From contig CALWQJ010000009.1 in NCBI GenBank assembly GCA_944383645.1, positions 1-35,037 of the forward strand: a DNA stretch of 35,037 nt, written 5' to 3'. Numbering within the stretch: the stretch's first letter is position 1; every line of letters starts with the position of its first letter. The translations under genes and the position numbers were made by a program. The notes under the pieces were generated by a model. The model was not told the DNA's origin, made no database searches, and saw nothing but the letters and a program-made list of their open reading frames with translations. Below, piece by piece: positions 24,605-32,245 of this stretch. Source of the DNA: an uncultured Merdimonas sp. (GTDB lineage Bacteria > Bacillota > Clostridia > Lachnospirales > Lachnospiraceae).

Positions 24605-25573
24605 ATGAGACACTTTTTGATTATCGATATTGGCGGAACAAAGACGACAGCAGTGGTATTCAATGATCAGGGAGAGCCTATCACAGATTTTATCGTAAAA
24701 AGCTCCAGAACCTATGAAGGAGAGGACGCGGTATTCCAGAACACCGTGGAGCTGGCCTATGAGGTGCTGGAGGCGGCAGGAATGAAGAAAGAGGATATCG
24801 CGGGCGTGGGCGTAGCCGCGCCCGGTCCTCTGGATTACCGGACAGGCCTGATTCTGGATGTTCCCATGATGGGATGGAGGAATTTCCCGCTCGGGGATCG
24901 TCTGAAGGCGGAATTCGGCGCTCCTGTCTATGTGGAAAACGATGGAAATCTGGGGGCCCTTGCTGAGGCGAACGTGGGCGTGGCAAAAGGGGAGAATGTG
25001 GTTCTGTATCAGACCATCAGCACCGGCTGCGGCGGCGGTATCGCCATCGGGGGAGAGATTTTCCACGGTCATTCCGGTTTTGCCGGGGAATTTGGCCATG
25101 TGTCCATTAATTTTTCGGGACCCAAATGCGGTTGCGGAGGAAGCGGCTGCTTCGAGCTGTATGCGTCAGGGACGGCAGTAAACAACCGCATGAAACGGGA
25201 TATGAAGTGCGGCATCAAGTCGCTGGCCTTTGAGGCCGTCGGCTATGATCCGGACAAAGTAAACGGAAAAATCCTGAGCGATGCGGCGGAGAAGGGTGAT
25301 CCCTACGCCATCAATATGCTGCAGCAGGAGGGCTACTATATCGGAGTCGGATTGTCGAATTTGTTTAACATGTTCGACCCGGATGTGGTAGTACTGGCAG
25401 GCGGGATGGTAAAAGCGGATAAATATTTCTGGTATAACATGATAAACGAGATTCGCAGACATACCTGCTTCCATGTAGAGGAAGACAGAATCCGGATTTC
25501 CAAGCTCAATGACAAGGTCGTGGCCTATGGGGCATATGTCATGGTAAAGAAGGCCATCGACGGAAAGCTGTAG
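24605..25573 (+). CDS. ROK-family sugar kinase
   Basis: A 322-residue sugar kinase. Phosphate-binding motif IDIGGTKTTAVV (from residue 7), catalytic Asp in VENDGNLGALAE, and the zinc-binding ROK signature GHVSINFSGPKCGCGGSGCF with His and three Cys. There is no N-terminal DNA-binding domain, so it is a kinase and not a repressor. ROK kinases phosphorylate C6 of glucose, mannose, allose or fructose. It starts 18 bases after the permease gene. In an als-like pathway it would be AlsK, making the 6-phosphate of the imported aldose; this is inference. Confidence 0.9.
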   Translation: MRHFLIIDIGGTKTTAVVFNDQGEPITDFIVKSSRTYEGEDAVFQNTVELAYEVLEAAGMKKEDIAGVGVAAPGPLDYRTGLILDVPMMGWRNFPLGDRLKAEFGAPVYVENDGNLGALAEANVGVAKGENVVLYQTISTGCGGGIAIGGEIFHGHSGFAGEFGHVSINFSGPKCGCGGSGCFELYASGTAVNNRMKRDMKCGIKSLAFEAVGYDPDKVNGKILSDAAEKGDPYAINMLQQEGYYIGVGLSNLFNMFDPDVVVLAGGMVKADKYFWYNMINEIRRHTCFHVEEDRIRISKLNDKVVAYGAYVMVKKAIDGKL

Positions 25574-25651
25574 CCAGCTGGCCGCCGATGGGGGACAGTG
25601 GCTTATGTATTGGGGATTATCAGAGAAAGTGATTGAAAAAGGAGAAAAGAT

Positions 25652-26590
25652 ATGCCATTATTAACGATGAAACAGATCATGGCTGACTCTGTCAGACTTG
25701 CTACGTCTGCAGATGCGAAGCCGGAAGAAAGGTACGCGGTAGGAGCATTTAATTTCAGCACGATCCCGGAGATGGTCGGCATTGTGGAAGGCGCCAGATC
25801 CAAGAACGCGCCGGTTATCCTGATGGCTTCCCTGGGGGCAATTAAGTATATTGGCTCTCTGGAGCTGATCGCGGAGACGGCAAAGGGAATCGCTAAGACT
25901 TATCCGGAAGTTCCGTTCTGCCTTCATCTTGACCATGCTACAGATCTGGAACAGATCAAGCAGGCGGTGGTAGCAGGCTTTACCAATGTCATGATTGACG
26001 CTTCCCAGGAGGATTTTGAGACCAATATCGCAAAGTCCAAGGAGATTGCAGACTTTGCCCATAAGCACAGCCCCTACGGCGTGAATGGCTGTTCTGTGGA
26101 GGCTGAGCTGGGAATGCTGGCAGGTCATGAGGACAATATTCATGTAGAGGAGTCCGGAAAAGCTTACACAGATCCGAATCTGGTTGCGGAATTCGTAGAG
26201 AAAACCGGAATCGACGCGCTTGCCGTCGCCATCGGAACCGCCCATGGCTTCTATAAGGCGGCTCCGGAGATTCGTTTTGATCTTCTGGAGGAAATCCGCA
26301 CGAAGACAGATATCGCTCTGGTGCTTCACGGAGGAACCGGCGTACCGGAGGATGATTTCCGCAGATGTGTGGCTATGGGCATGAGTAAGATCAATGTGGG
26401 AACAGGTCTTAAGAAAGTCTATACGGATGCTGTGAGAGAGGCGATCCGCACGCTTCCTGAGACTGAGTATGATCCCCGCAAGATCGCTGGACCGGGACGT
26501 CATGCGATTGCCGCAGAGATTGCTTCCAAGAGCGATCTGTTCAACTGTTCCGGAAAGGCTCCGGCAGTATTGAGAAGTATTTATCAGTAA
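25652..26590 (+). CDS. Class II ketose-bisphosphate aldolase (FbaA/GatY family)
   Basis: A 312-residue zinc aldolase of the TIM-barrel class II family. Metal and catalytic residues appear in CLHLDHATDLEQ, NGCSVEAELGMLAGHED, VAIGTAHGFYK and LHGGTGVPEDDF, then the phosphate-binding KINVGTGLK. It splits fructose- or tagatose-1,6-bisphosphate into two triose phosphates. An insert (SAAD-like, VRLATSADAKPEERYAVG) near residue 20 is slightly longer than usual. Together with the PfkB kinase two genes on, it completes a route from ketose phosphate to glycolysis. AAGGAG precedes the start. Confidence 0.9.
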   Translation: MPLLTMKQIMADSVRLATSADAKPEERYAVGAFNFSTIPEMVGIVEGARSKNAPVILMASLGAIKYIGSLELIAETAKGIAKTYPEVPFCLHLDHATDLEQIKQAVVAGFTNVMIDASQEDFETNIAKSKEIADFAHKHSPYGVNGCSVEAELGMLAGHEDNIHVEESGKAYTDPNLVAEFVEKTGIDALAVAIGTAHGFYKAAPEIRFDLLEEIRTKTDIALVLHGGTGVPEDDFRRCVAMGMSKINVGTGLKKVYTDAVREAIRTLPETEYDPRKIAGPGRHAIAAEIASKSDLFNCSGKAPAVLRSIYQ

Positions 26591-26601
26591 AAGGAAAGCT
26601 G

Positions 26602-26660
26602 GGGCAGATAGTTTCAGGGCCATAGGATAATGGAACAGGAAATTATCTGCCCTTTGTACA
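26602..26660 (+). terminator. Intra-operon hairpin after the aldolase gene
   Basis: GGGCAGATAGTTTC (26602-26615) pairs over 14 bp, one G-U, with GAAATTATCTGCCC (26639-26652), then TTTG. The loop of 23 bases is long and the T run short, so partial termination or processing is more likely than a full stop. Confidence 0.55.
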
Positions 26661-26684
26661 TTTTTATAAAGGAGGTAGTGACTT

Positions 26685-27110
26685 ATGCTTACGCAGTATG
26701 TGGACGGGTATCAGCACATTGGAATTCCGACAGACGATATTAATAAGACTGCGGAATTCTATCTGGGACTGGGCTTCAAACTGAAATGGGAAACCGTTTA
26801 CGGAGGAAATCCGGTCAAGTTTTTTGAGTGGGGAAATATTATCATCGAGACATACGAAAAGGATGGCGGAGCGTCAAACACTATCGGAGCTATCGATCAC
26901 ATCGCCCTGAACTGTACGGACATCGTGGCCTGTGTAAAGGAACTGAAGGAAGAGGGCTATGAGTTCCGTGAGGGACCGGCCTTCCTGCCTTACTGGGAGC
27001 ATGGCGTAGAGTATGTGACGATTCTGGGCCCGAATCAGGAGATTGTAGAGTTCATCCAGAAATTTAACTCTGAGGAAGAAAAAGAAAAGGCGGTGAAGGC
27101 TCTTGGCTGA
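26685..27110 (+). CDS. VOC (glyoxalase/methylmalonyl-CoA epimerase-like) family protein
   Basis: A 141-residue protein with two beta-alpha-beta-beta-beta units of the vicinal oxygen chelate fold. The four metal-ligand positions are plausible: His11 (YQHIGIPT), Glu55 (IIIETYEK), His72 (IDHIALN) and Glu122 (QEIVEFIQKF). GGAGG precedes the ATG. VOC enzymes include glyoxalase I, dioxygenases and epimerases. A role as a sugar epimerase/isomerase or a detoxifier of methylglyoxal from triose phosphates would suit the operon, but neither is shown by the sequence. Its stop overlaps the next gene start by 8 bases. Confidence 0.82.
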   Translation: MLTQYVDGYQHIGIPTDDINKTAEFYLGLGFKLKWETVYGGNPVKFFEWGNIIIETYEKDGGASNTIGAIDHIALNCTDIVACVKELKEEGYEFREGPAFLPYWEHGVEYVTILGPNQEIVEFIQKFNSEEEKEKAVKALG

Positions 27111-28068
27111 AATTTGGACAATGGGCGAGACCCTGGTGGAGATTATGCGGACAGAGGTGGACAAGCCCCTGAATGAGACAGGGCTGTTTTCAGGTCCCTA
27201 TCCGTCAGGATCTTCTGCGATTATGATTTCTACAGTGGCCCGCATGGGACACAGCTGCGGTATTATTTCTGGAGTGGGAAATGACGGATTCGGAGAGTGT
27301 ATGCTGAACCGGCTGAAGAAGGACGGCGTAGACGTATCCAAGGTACTGGTAGATCCGGACGGCTCCACGGCCTGCGCTTTTGTGGCTTATGACAGCCAGG
27401 GCGACCGCAGATATCTGTTTCACTGGGATGAGACGCCGGCTACCAAAGCTGTGATGCCGGACGTGACGGAACCTTCCCTGAAGGAAGCGAAATACTTCCA
27501 TGTAATGGGCTGTGCGCTGACTGCGAAGCTGAGCTATGGCTGGGAGATTGTGAAGACAGCCAGAGCTATGAAGGCCCAAGGAACGAAAATCAGCTTTGAT
27601 CCCAATGTTCGTACGGAGCACCTGACGAATCCGAAGAAGAGCAAGGAATCCTTTGAGATTATCAACGCCATGCTGGAGATCACGAATCTCTTTGCGCCGG
27701 GCCTTGATGAGCTGAAGCTGGTGACGGGCATTGATGATGTGGAAGAAGCGGTAAAGAAGTGCTTCGAAAATCCGAACCTGGAAATTCTGATGCTGAAAAT
27801 GGGCTCCAAAGGCTCCAGAATCTATACAAGAGACGGACAAGTGGTGGATCAGGGACTGTACAAGGTGGAATCAGTGGATCCCACCGGCGCAGGCGACACT
27901 TCTCTGGGCGCTTTCCTCTGCGCGCTTCTGGAGGGAAAGAATATGAAGGAATGCGCGGAGATTGCCGCGGCGGCGGGAGCTCTCAATGTGGCGGCCTTCG
28001 GCCCCATGGAAGGAAAGATCAGTCCTGAGAACGTACAGGCTATGCGCGACGGGACCTTTCAGTTCTAG
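27103..28068 (+). CDS. PfkB-family carbohydrate kinase
   Basis: A 321-residue ribokinase-fold kinase. The catalytic segment is DPTGAGDTSLGAFLCALLEG with the Asp base, and the N terminus has the GETLVEIMR strand and the GVGNDGFGECML nucleotide-lid region. The start codon is TTG at 27103, inside the end of the VOC gene; a later ATG (27121) would cut the first beta strand. PfkB members phosphorylate fructose-1-P, tagatose-6-P, ketohexoses, KDG or nucleosides. With the aldolase it could make a ketose bisphosphate. Substrate not identified. Confidence 0.88.
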   Translation: MAEIWTMGETLVEIMRTEVDKPLNETGLFSGPYPSGSSAIMISTVARMGHSCGIISGVGNDGFGECMLNRLKKDGVDVSKVLVDPDGSTACAFVAYDSQGDRRYLFHWDETPATKAVMPDVTEPSLKEAKYFHVMGCALTAKLSYGWEIVKTARAMKAQGTKISFDPNVRTEHLTNPKKSKESFEIINAMLEITNLFAPGLDELKLVTGIDDVEEAVKKCFENPNLEILMLKMGSKGSRIYTRDGQVVDQGLYKVESVDPTGAGDTSLGAFLCALLEGKNMKECAEIAAAAGALNVAAFGPMEGKISPENVQAMRDGTFQF

Positions 28069-28077
28069 GTGCAGGCG

Positions 28078-28734
28078 ATGAAAAGAAAATTTCCCAATCC
28101 CAGAACTCTGATTATTTTCACTGGCGGACCGGGAACCGGAAAAAGCGGCACGGCTCAGAGATTTCTTGACTATCTGGGAGATGATGAGATTGTAAAAATC
28201 AGTTATGACCAGATTAAGGAAAAAAACTGGGATATTTTCGGCTTTGACAATGAGAAGCAGAAAGACCGGCTCAACTGGTTCAGTCTGGAGGAGTTTTACC
28301 TGACCATCCAGAAGCGGATGTGGGAAAACAAGACCATTCTGATTGAATATCCGTTTTATCAGCGCCATAAGCCGAAGCTCCAGGAGCTGCTGGACGAGTC
28401 CGGTTACGACGCGGTGACCATCTGTCTTTACACGGATATGGAGACGGTGTACCGCAGAGGGGCTCTGCGGGATGAGACAGACAGCCGTCATCCGGGGCAT
28501 TTGCTGACCTGTTACCATCGGGAAACCTACCAACCGGAGCAGCTCAAATCTGTGAACCGGATTGCCCCGACTTTCGAGGAATTTACGGCGGGCATTGCCC
28601 ACAAAGAATACAATATCGGTCTGGGACTTGATATCCTGGTGGATGTGACAGATTTTTCTGCCATCAGCTATGAAGAAATATATCAGCAGATCGCAGAATA
28701 TCAGAGCAGGAAGCTGGAAGCTGCGCCGCAGTAA
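28078..28734 (+). CDS. P-loop kinase of the AAA_33/zeta-toxin-like group
   Basis: A 218-residue nucleotide-binding protein. Walker A is TGGPGTGKS (residues 15-23), followed by VKISYDQIKEKNWDIFGFDN and ILIEYPFYQRHKPKLQEL, the substrate-side segments of small-molecule kinases, and YRRGALRDETDSRHPGH as an arginine-rich lid. I use ATG 28078; a GTG at 28069 directly follows the stop of PfkB. No antitoxin gene adjoins it, which argues against a toxin role. It closes the sugar operon before a strong terminator and probably phosphorylates a small molecule, perhaps the sugar; the substrate is unknown. Confidence 0.72.
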   Translation: MKRKFPNPRTLIIFTGGPGTGKSGTAQRFLDYLGDDEIVKISYDQIKEKNWDIFGFDNEKQKDRLNWFSLEEFYLTIQKRMWENKTILIEYPFYQRHKPKLQELLDESGYDAVTICLYTDMETVYRRGALRDETDSRHPGHLLTCYHRETYQPEQLKSVNRIAPTFEEFTAGIAHKEYNIGLGLDILVDVTDFSAISYEEIYQQIAEYQSRKLEAAPQ

Positions 28735-28765
28735 AAGCGAGGCGGATACCGGCTGCAGAGAATAA

Positions 28766-28813
28766 AAAACAGAGGGTTTCTTTTCCATAGGGGAAAAAGA
28801 GATCCTCTGTTTT
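28766..28813. terminator. Bidirectional terminator between the sugar operon and asnA
   Basis: AAACAGAGG (28767-28775) pairs with CCTCTGTTT (28804-28812), extended inward by a CTTTTCC/GGGAAAAAG stem with small mismatches. T runs lie at the 3' side on the plus strand and at the matching side on the minus strand, so it can stop the operon and the convergent asnA gene. Confidence 0.85.
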
Positions 28814-28832
28814 ATGTGGAAACGAAAAATGC

Positions 28833-29843
28833 TTACAGCAGATTGATGCCGTACCGCGCTGCTTTCTCACGCACCTCATCCGGCCAGATAGACACCTGGA
28901 CCTCGCCGATGTGGGCTTTTCTGAGGTAGAACATACAGATACGGGACTGGCCGATGCCGCCGCCTACGGTGTAGGGCAGCTTCTTTTCCAGAATCGCTTT
29001 CTGGAAGGGAAGCTCCGCGCGTTCCTCGCAGCCTGCAGCCTTCAGCTGGCGTGCCAGGGAGTCCTCGTCCACGCGGATACCCATGGAGGACAGCTCCAGA
29101 GCATGGCCCAGAACCGGATACCAGACCAGGATGTCGCCGTTTAAGTGCCAGTCGTCATAGTCCGGCGCGCGGCCGTCATGGGGCTTGCCGTCCGCCAGCT
29201 TGTCGCCGATTTCCATCAGGAAGACGGCGCCCTTTTCCTGGGCGATCAGATCCTCCCGCTCCTTGGGAGACTTGTCGGGATAGAGATCTGCCAGCTCCTG
29301 GGTGGTAATGAAGAAAATGTCCTTTGGCAGAATTTCTTCAATATAATCATACTGGATAGCCATGTATTTTTCCGTCTTTTTCAGCGCCTTGTAGACCTTG
29401 CGTACGGTATCCTTCAGGTAGTCCACATTGCGGTCTTCTTTGAGAAGAATTTTCTCCCAGTCCCACTGATCCACATAGATGGAATGAATATTGTCGGTGT
29501 CCTCATCCCGGCGGATGGCGCTCATGTCCGTGTAAAGGCCTTCGCCGATGTGAAAGCCGTACTGCTTCAGGGCGTAGCGCTTCCATTTTGCCAGGGAATG
29601 CACGATTTCAGCCGGGCGCTCATTCTGCTCCCGGATGCCGAAGGTGACGGGACGCTCTACGCCGTTCAGGTTGTCGTTGAGGCCGGATTCCGGGGTCACG
29701 AAAAGCGGAGCGGAGACGCGCAGCAGGTAGAGCTGCTCTGCCAGAGCCTTCTGAAAAAAGTCCTTGACGGTCTTGATAGCGACCTGGGTGTCATAGAGAC
29801 TGAGTTCAGATTTGTAGTCAGGCGGTATATACAGATGTTCCAT
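28833..29843 (-). CDS. asnA: Aspartate-ammonia ligase (asparagine synthetase A)
   Basis: A 336-residue class II aminoacyl-tRNA-synthetase-like enzyme that makes asparagine from aspartate, ammonia and ATP in the cytoplasm. The sequence is collinear with AsnA: the SAPLFVTPESGLNDNLNGVERPV motif, SLAKWKRYALK, GLYTDMSAIRRDEDTDNIHSIYVDQWDWEK, and the C-terminal GGGIGQSRICMF arginine motif. Full length for the family. A good promoter lies upstream (29905-29933) and AGGAG precedes the ATG. Single-gene unit, convergent with the sugar operon. Confidence 0.96.
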   Translation of the reverse strand: MEHLYIPPDYKSELSLYDTQVAIKTVKDFFQKALAEQLYLLRVSAPLFVTPESGLNDNLNGVERPVTFGIREQNERPAEIVHSLAKWKRYALKQYGFHIGEGLYTDMSAIRRDEDTDNIHSIYVDQWDWEKILLKEDRNVDYLKDTVRKVYKALKKTEKYMAIQYDYIEEILPKDIFFITTQELADLYPDKSPKEREDLIAQEKGAVFLMEIGDKLADGKPHDGRAPDYDDWHLNGDILVWYPVLGHALELSSMGIRVDEDSLARQLKAAGCEERAELPFQKAILEKKLPYTVGGGIGQSRICMFYLRKAHIGEVQVSIWPDEVREKAARYGINLL

Positions 29844-29904
29844 AATAGTTCACTCCTGTTCCTTATAGTGTAACGGGCGACGCTGTTTCCCGCATATGGA
29901 AAAT

Positions 29905-29933
29905 ATTATACTATAAGTAAAGACAAAGAACAA
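29905..29933 (-). promoter_or_regulatory. asnA promoter
   Basis: Minus strand: TTGTTC (29928-29933), a 17-bp spacer and TATAAT (29905-29910). The start is near 29898, leaving a leader of about 55 bases. Confidence 0.78.
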
Positions 29934-30068
29934 GGGGCGGATGGCATTGACTTTTTCCACCGTTGTCATTACACTGGGAATATCGGAAGCTGCCGGCGGC
30001 GGTCTGGGACGGACAGACGTCTGGGACAGACCCTTCGGGCAGCCGGACAGGAAATGGAGCTGATAGAG

Positions 30069-30944
30069 ATGTTTGGAGAGTGCCACGCCCATATCATTAT
30101 GGATGGGAAGAATTATAAGGCGGCTGTGGGACTGCACAGGGACGGAGTGGCAGACGGGCCGATTCGGGAGCATTTTGCGGCCTGGCAGCAGGCGGACGTC
30201 ACCTTTGTACGGGACGGCGGAGACGCCCGGGGAGTCTCCGCGAGAGCCCGGGAAATCGCGCCGGAATATGGCATAGATTATAGAACGCCGCTTTTCGCGA
30301 TCCATAAAAAAGGACACTATGGCGGAATCGTGGGTCTTGCGTTCAACGGCAGAGAGGAATACCGGGAGCTGGTCCGGCGCGCGAAAAGAGAGGGCGCTGA
30401 TTTTATCAAAATTATGGTGAGCGGCCTGATGGAATTTGACCGGTATGGCGTGCTGACGGAGGAGGGCCTGTCCGCAGAGGAGATTCGGGAAATGATAGAG
30501 ACTGCCCACGATATGGGCATGAAGGTTATGGCCCACTGCAATGGAGACGGCCCTGCGCGGGCGGCCATCCGGGCGGGGCTGGATACGCTGGAGCACGGGG
30601 ATTACCTGGAGAGGGATACGTTGGATATGCTGGCGGAAAGCCGCACGATCTGGGTGCCCACCCTTGCGCCGACCGGGAACCTTCTGGGCTGCGGACGCTA
30701 TCCGGACGAGCAGGTGGAGCAGATCCTGCGGCGCCAGATGAAATGTGTCCGGTATGTCTTTGACCGGGGAGGCAGGCTCGGTCTGGGAAGCGACGCGGGG
30801 GCTTACCTGGTTCCCCACGGACAAGGGCTTTTGGACGAGTATGCTTTGATGAAGCAGGCGGTGGGACCGGAGCGTGTGCCAGAGCTGAACGAAAGGCTGA
30901 GAGAGTCGGAGAGCTGGATCAAAAAAGAGATGAAGCGCGGTTAG
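30069..30944 (+). CDS. Amidohydrolase-superfamily metal-dependent hydrolase
   Basis: A 291-residue TIM-barrel hydrolase. Metal-site residues are visible: HxH in GECHAHIIMDG, the candidate carboxylated Lys in FIKIMVSG, His in KVMAHCNGDG, His in LEHGDYLER and Asp in LGLGSDAGAYL. The protein is short for the superfamily and lacks the usual flanking beta-sandwich domain. It most resembles the prolidase/imidazolonepropionase-like branch. The ATG at 30069 is preceded by GGAG about 9 bases upstream; an in-frame ATG at 30054 has a poor site. No clear promoter was seen, though the gene starts beyond the divergent asnA promoter. Substrate unknown. Confidence 0.83.
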   Translation: MFGECHAHIIMDGKNYKAAVGLHRDGVADGPIREHFAAWQQADVTFVRDGGDARGVSARAREIAPEYGIDYRTPLFAIHKKGHYGGIVGLAFNGREEYRELVRRAKREGADFIKIMVSGLMEFDRYGVLTEEGLSAEEIREMIETAHDMGMKVMAHCNGDGPARAAIRAGLDTLEHGDYLERDTLDMLAESRTIWVPTLAPTGNLLGCGRYPDEQVEQILRRQMKCVRYVFDRGGRLGLGSDAGAYLVPHGQGLLDEYALMKQAVGPERVPELNERLRESESWIKKEMKRG

Positions 30945-30982
30945 GCGCCCCATCTCAGAACGGAACATTTCGCAGTGATAAG

Positions 30983-31348
30983 CTATAATTCCTCCCGGCA
31001 GAAATAGCAGGTAAAATTTTTCGGATCCGAGTGCTTGGGAATGAGGTTATCCGCCCCGCAGTAGCCGCAGTGGCAGACCCGTTTCCCTTCCGGGACCGGC
31101 ATCCATTCCTCGTACCGTTCGCCTGCGTTGTAAGCGGGACGGTAGGGCTTGGCAGGTTCGATGAAGGTACGGCTTTCCAGAGGCTCGTCAGCCTTTGAAG
31201 AAGCCGGCAGCGGCGCTTCCGGCTTCTGGCGCCGGAGCGGCTTTTTCTGCCCGGCGGTAAAGGGCGGAGTCTGGCGGGGCTGGCTCTTCTTTTTACTGTT
31301 TTTTATAACGACTGCGATAATAATGATAAAGACAATAATTTCAATCAT
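30983..31348 (-). CDS. Small membrane-anchored zinc-ribbon protein
   Basis: A 121-residue protein of unknown function. Residues 2-16 are a hydrophobic helix (IEIIVFIIIIAVVIK) followed by a basic, proline-rich region (residues 17-75). The C terminus has two Cys pairs, CHCGYCG and CYFC, about 20 residues apart, a typical zinc ribbon. The topology would put the ribbon in the cytoplasm if the basic stretch follows the positive-inside rule. AAGGAG lies 12 bases before the ATG. It is convergent with the amidohydrolase and divergent from truA. Confidence 0.7.
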   Translation of the reverse strand: MIEIIVFIIIIAVVIKNSKKKSQPRQTPPFTAGQKKPLRRQKPEAPLPASSKADEPLESRTFIEPAKPYRPAYNAGERYEEWMPVPEGKRVCHCGYCGADNLIPKHSDPKNFTCYFCREEL

Positions 31349-31447
31349 AGCGGTAATCTGCTCCTTGCATATGGACTCATGGAATCAACAAAAGCTGTCC
31401 GTCAAGTCTATGATACACGAAAATTCAGGAAAGGGAAAGTAAAATTT

Positions 31448-32188
31448 ATGAGAAACATAAGGCTGGTGCTTCAGTATGACGGAAGCCGGTACAGCGGCTG
31501 GCAGAGTCAGAAGCATGAAGAAAATACCATACAGGGGCGGGTGACTGCCGTTCTGGAGAGGCTGCTTGGGGAAAGCATCGAGCTGGCCGGATCCGGGCGT
31601 ACGGACGCTGGCGTCCACGCCCTGGGGCAGGTGGCTAATTTCAGGACAGAGTCCGAGCTTGGCTGCGCGGAGCTGGTAAAGGAGCTGAACCGTTATCTGC
31701 CGGAGGATATCGCCGTTCTCTCTGCCCAGGAGGCGCCGCCTCGGTTTCACAGCAGGCTGAACGCGGCGCGCAAAACCTATCTCTATCGGATCTGGAACAG
31801 CCCGGTTCACAATGTGTTTGAAAGGAAATACGTCTATGCCCTGGAGCAGGAGCTGGATGAAGAGGCTATGAGGCGGGCGGCTGATCGGCTGCTGGGCACG
31901 CACGATTTCCGCGCCTTCAGCTCTTACCGGAGGACAAAAAAATCTACCGTGCGCACTCTAGAACGGATCGGGATAGAACGAAGGGGAGAGGAGCTGCAGC
32001 TGTCCTTTACCGGAGACGGCTTCCTTTATCATATGGTGCGGATTCTCGCAGGCACGCTGATCGAGGTGGGCCTGCACAGGAGGGAGCCGGAAGAGATGGA
32101 AAGGATCCTGGCTTCCCTGGACCGTGAGCAGGCCGGATTTACGGCGCCTGCTCAGGGGCTCTGTCTGGTGAGCGTGGAGTATGAGTGA
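31448..32188 (+). CDS. truA: tRNA pseudouridine(38-40) synthase TruA
   Basis: A 246-residue tRNA-modifying enzyme that makes pseudouridine at positions 38-40 of the anticodon arm. The catalytic Asp53 is in GSGRTDAGVHALGQV; RNIRLVLQYDGSRYSGWQ is the conserved start and MVRILAGTLIEVG the conserved C-terminal part. The ATG at 31448 follows GGGAAAG; an in-frame ATG at 31379 adds an unrelated 23-residue extension and is rejected. Full length and no odd residues. Confidence 0.95.
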   Translation: MRNIRLVLQYDGSRYSGWQSQKHEENTIQGRVTAVLERLLGESIELAGSGRTDAGVHALGQVANFRTESELGCAELVKELNRYLPEDIAVLSAQEAPPRFHSRLNAARKTYLYRIWNSPVHNVFERKYVYALEQELDEEAMRRAADRLLGTHDFRAFSSYRRTKKSTVRTLERIGIERRGEELQLSFTGDGFLYHMVRILAGTLIEVGLHRREPEEMERILASLDREQAGFTAPAQGLCLVSVEYE

Positions 32189-32245
32189 GCAGGCGTTTAT
32201 GGGATACAGCCTGCGGTTTGAGATATGATACGAGGAGGAAGGATT

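Noticed and set aside
28078-28734. Zeta-toxin of a toxin-antitoxin pair
   Set aside because: There is no small antitoxin gene beside it and it is embedded at the end of a metabolic operon.
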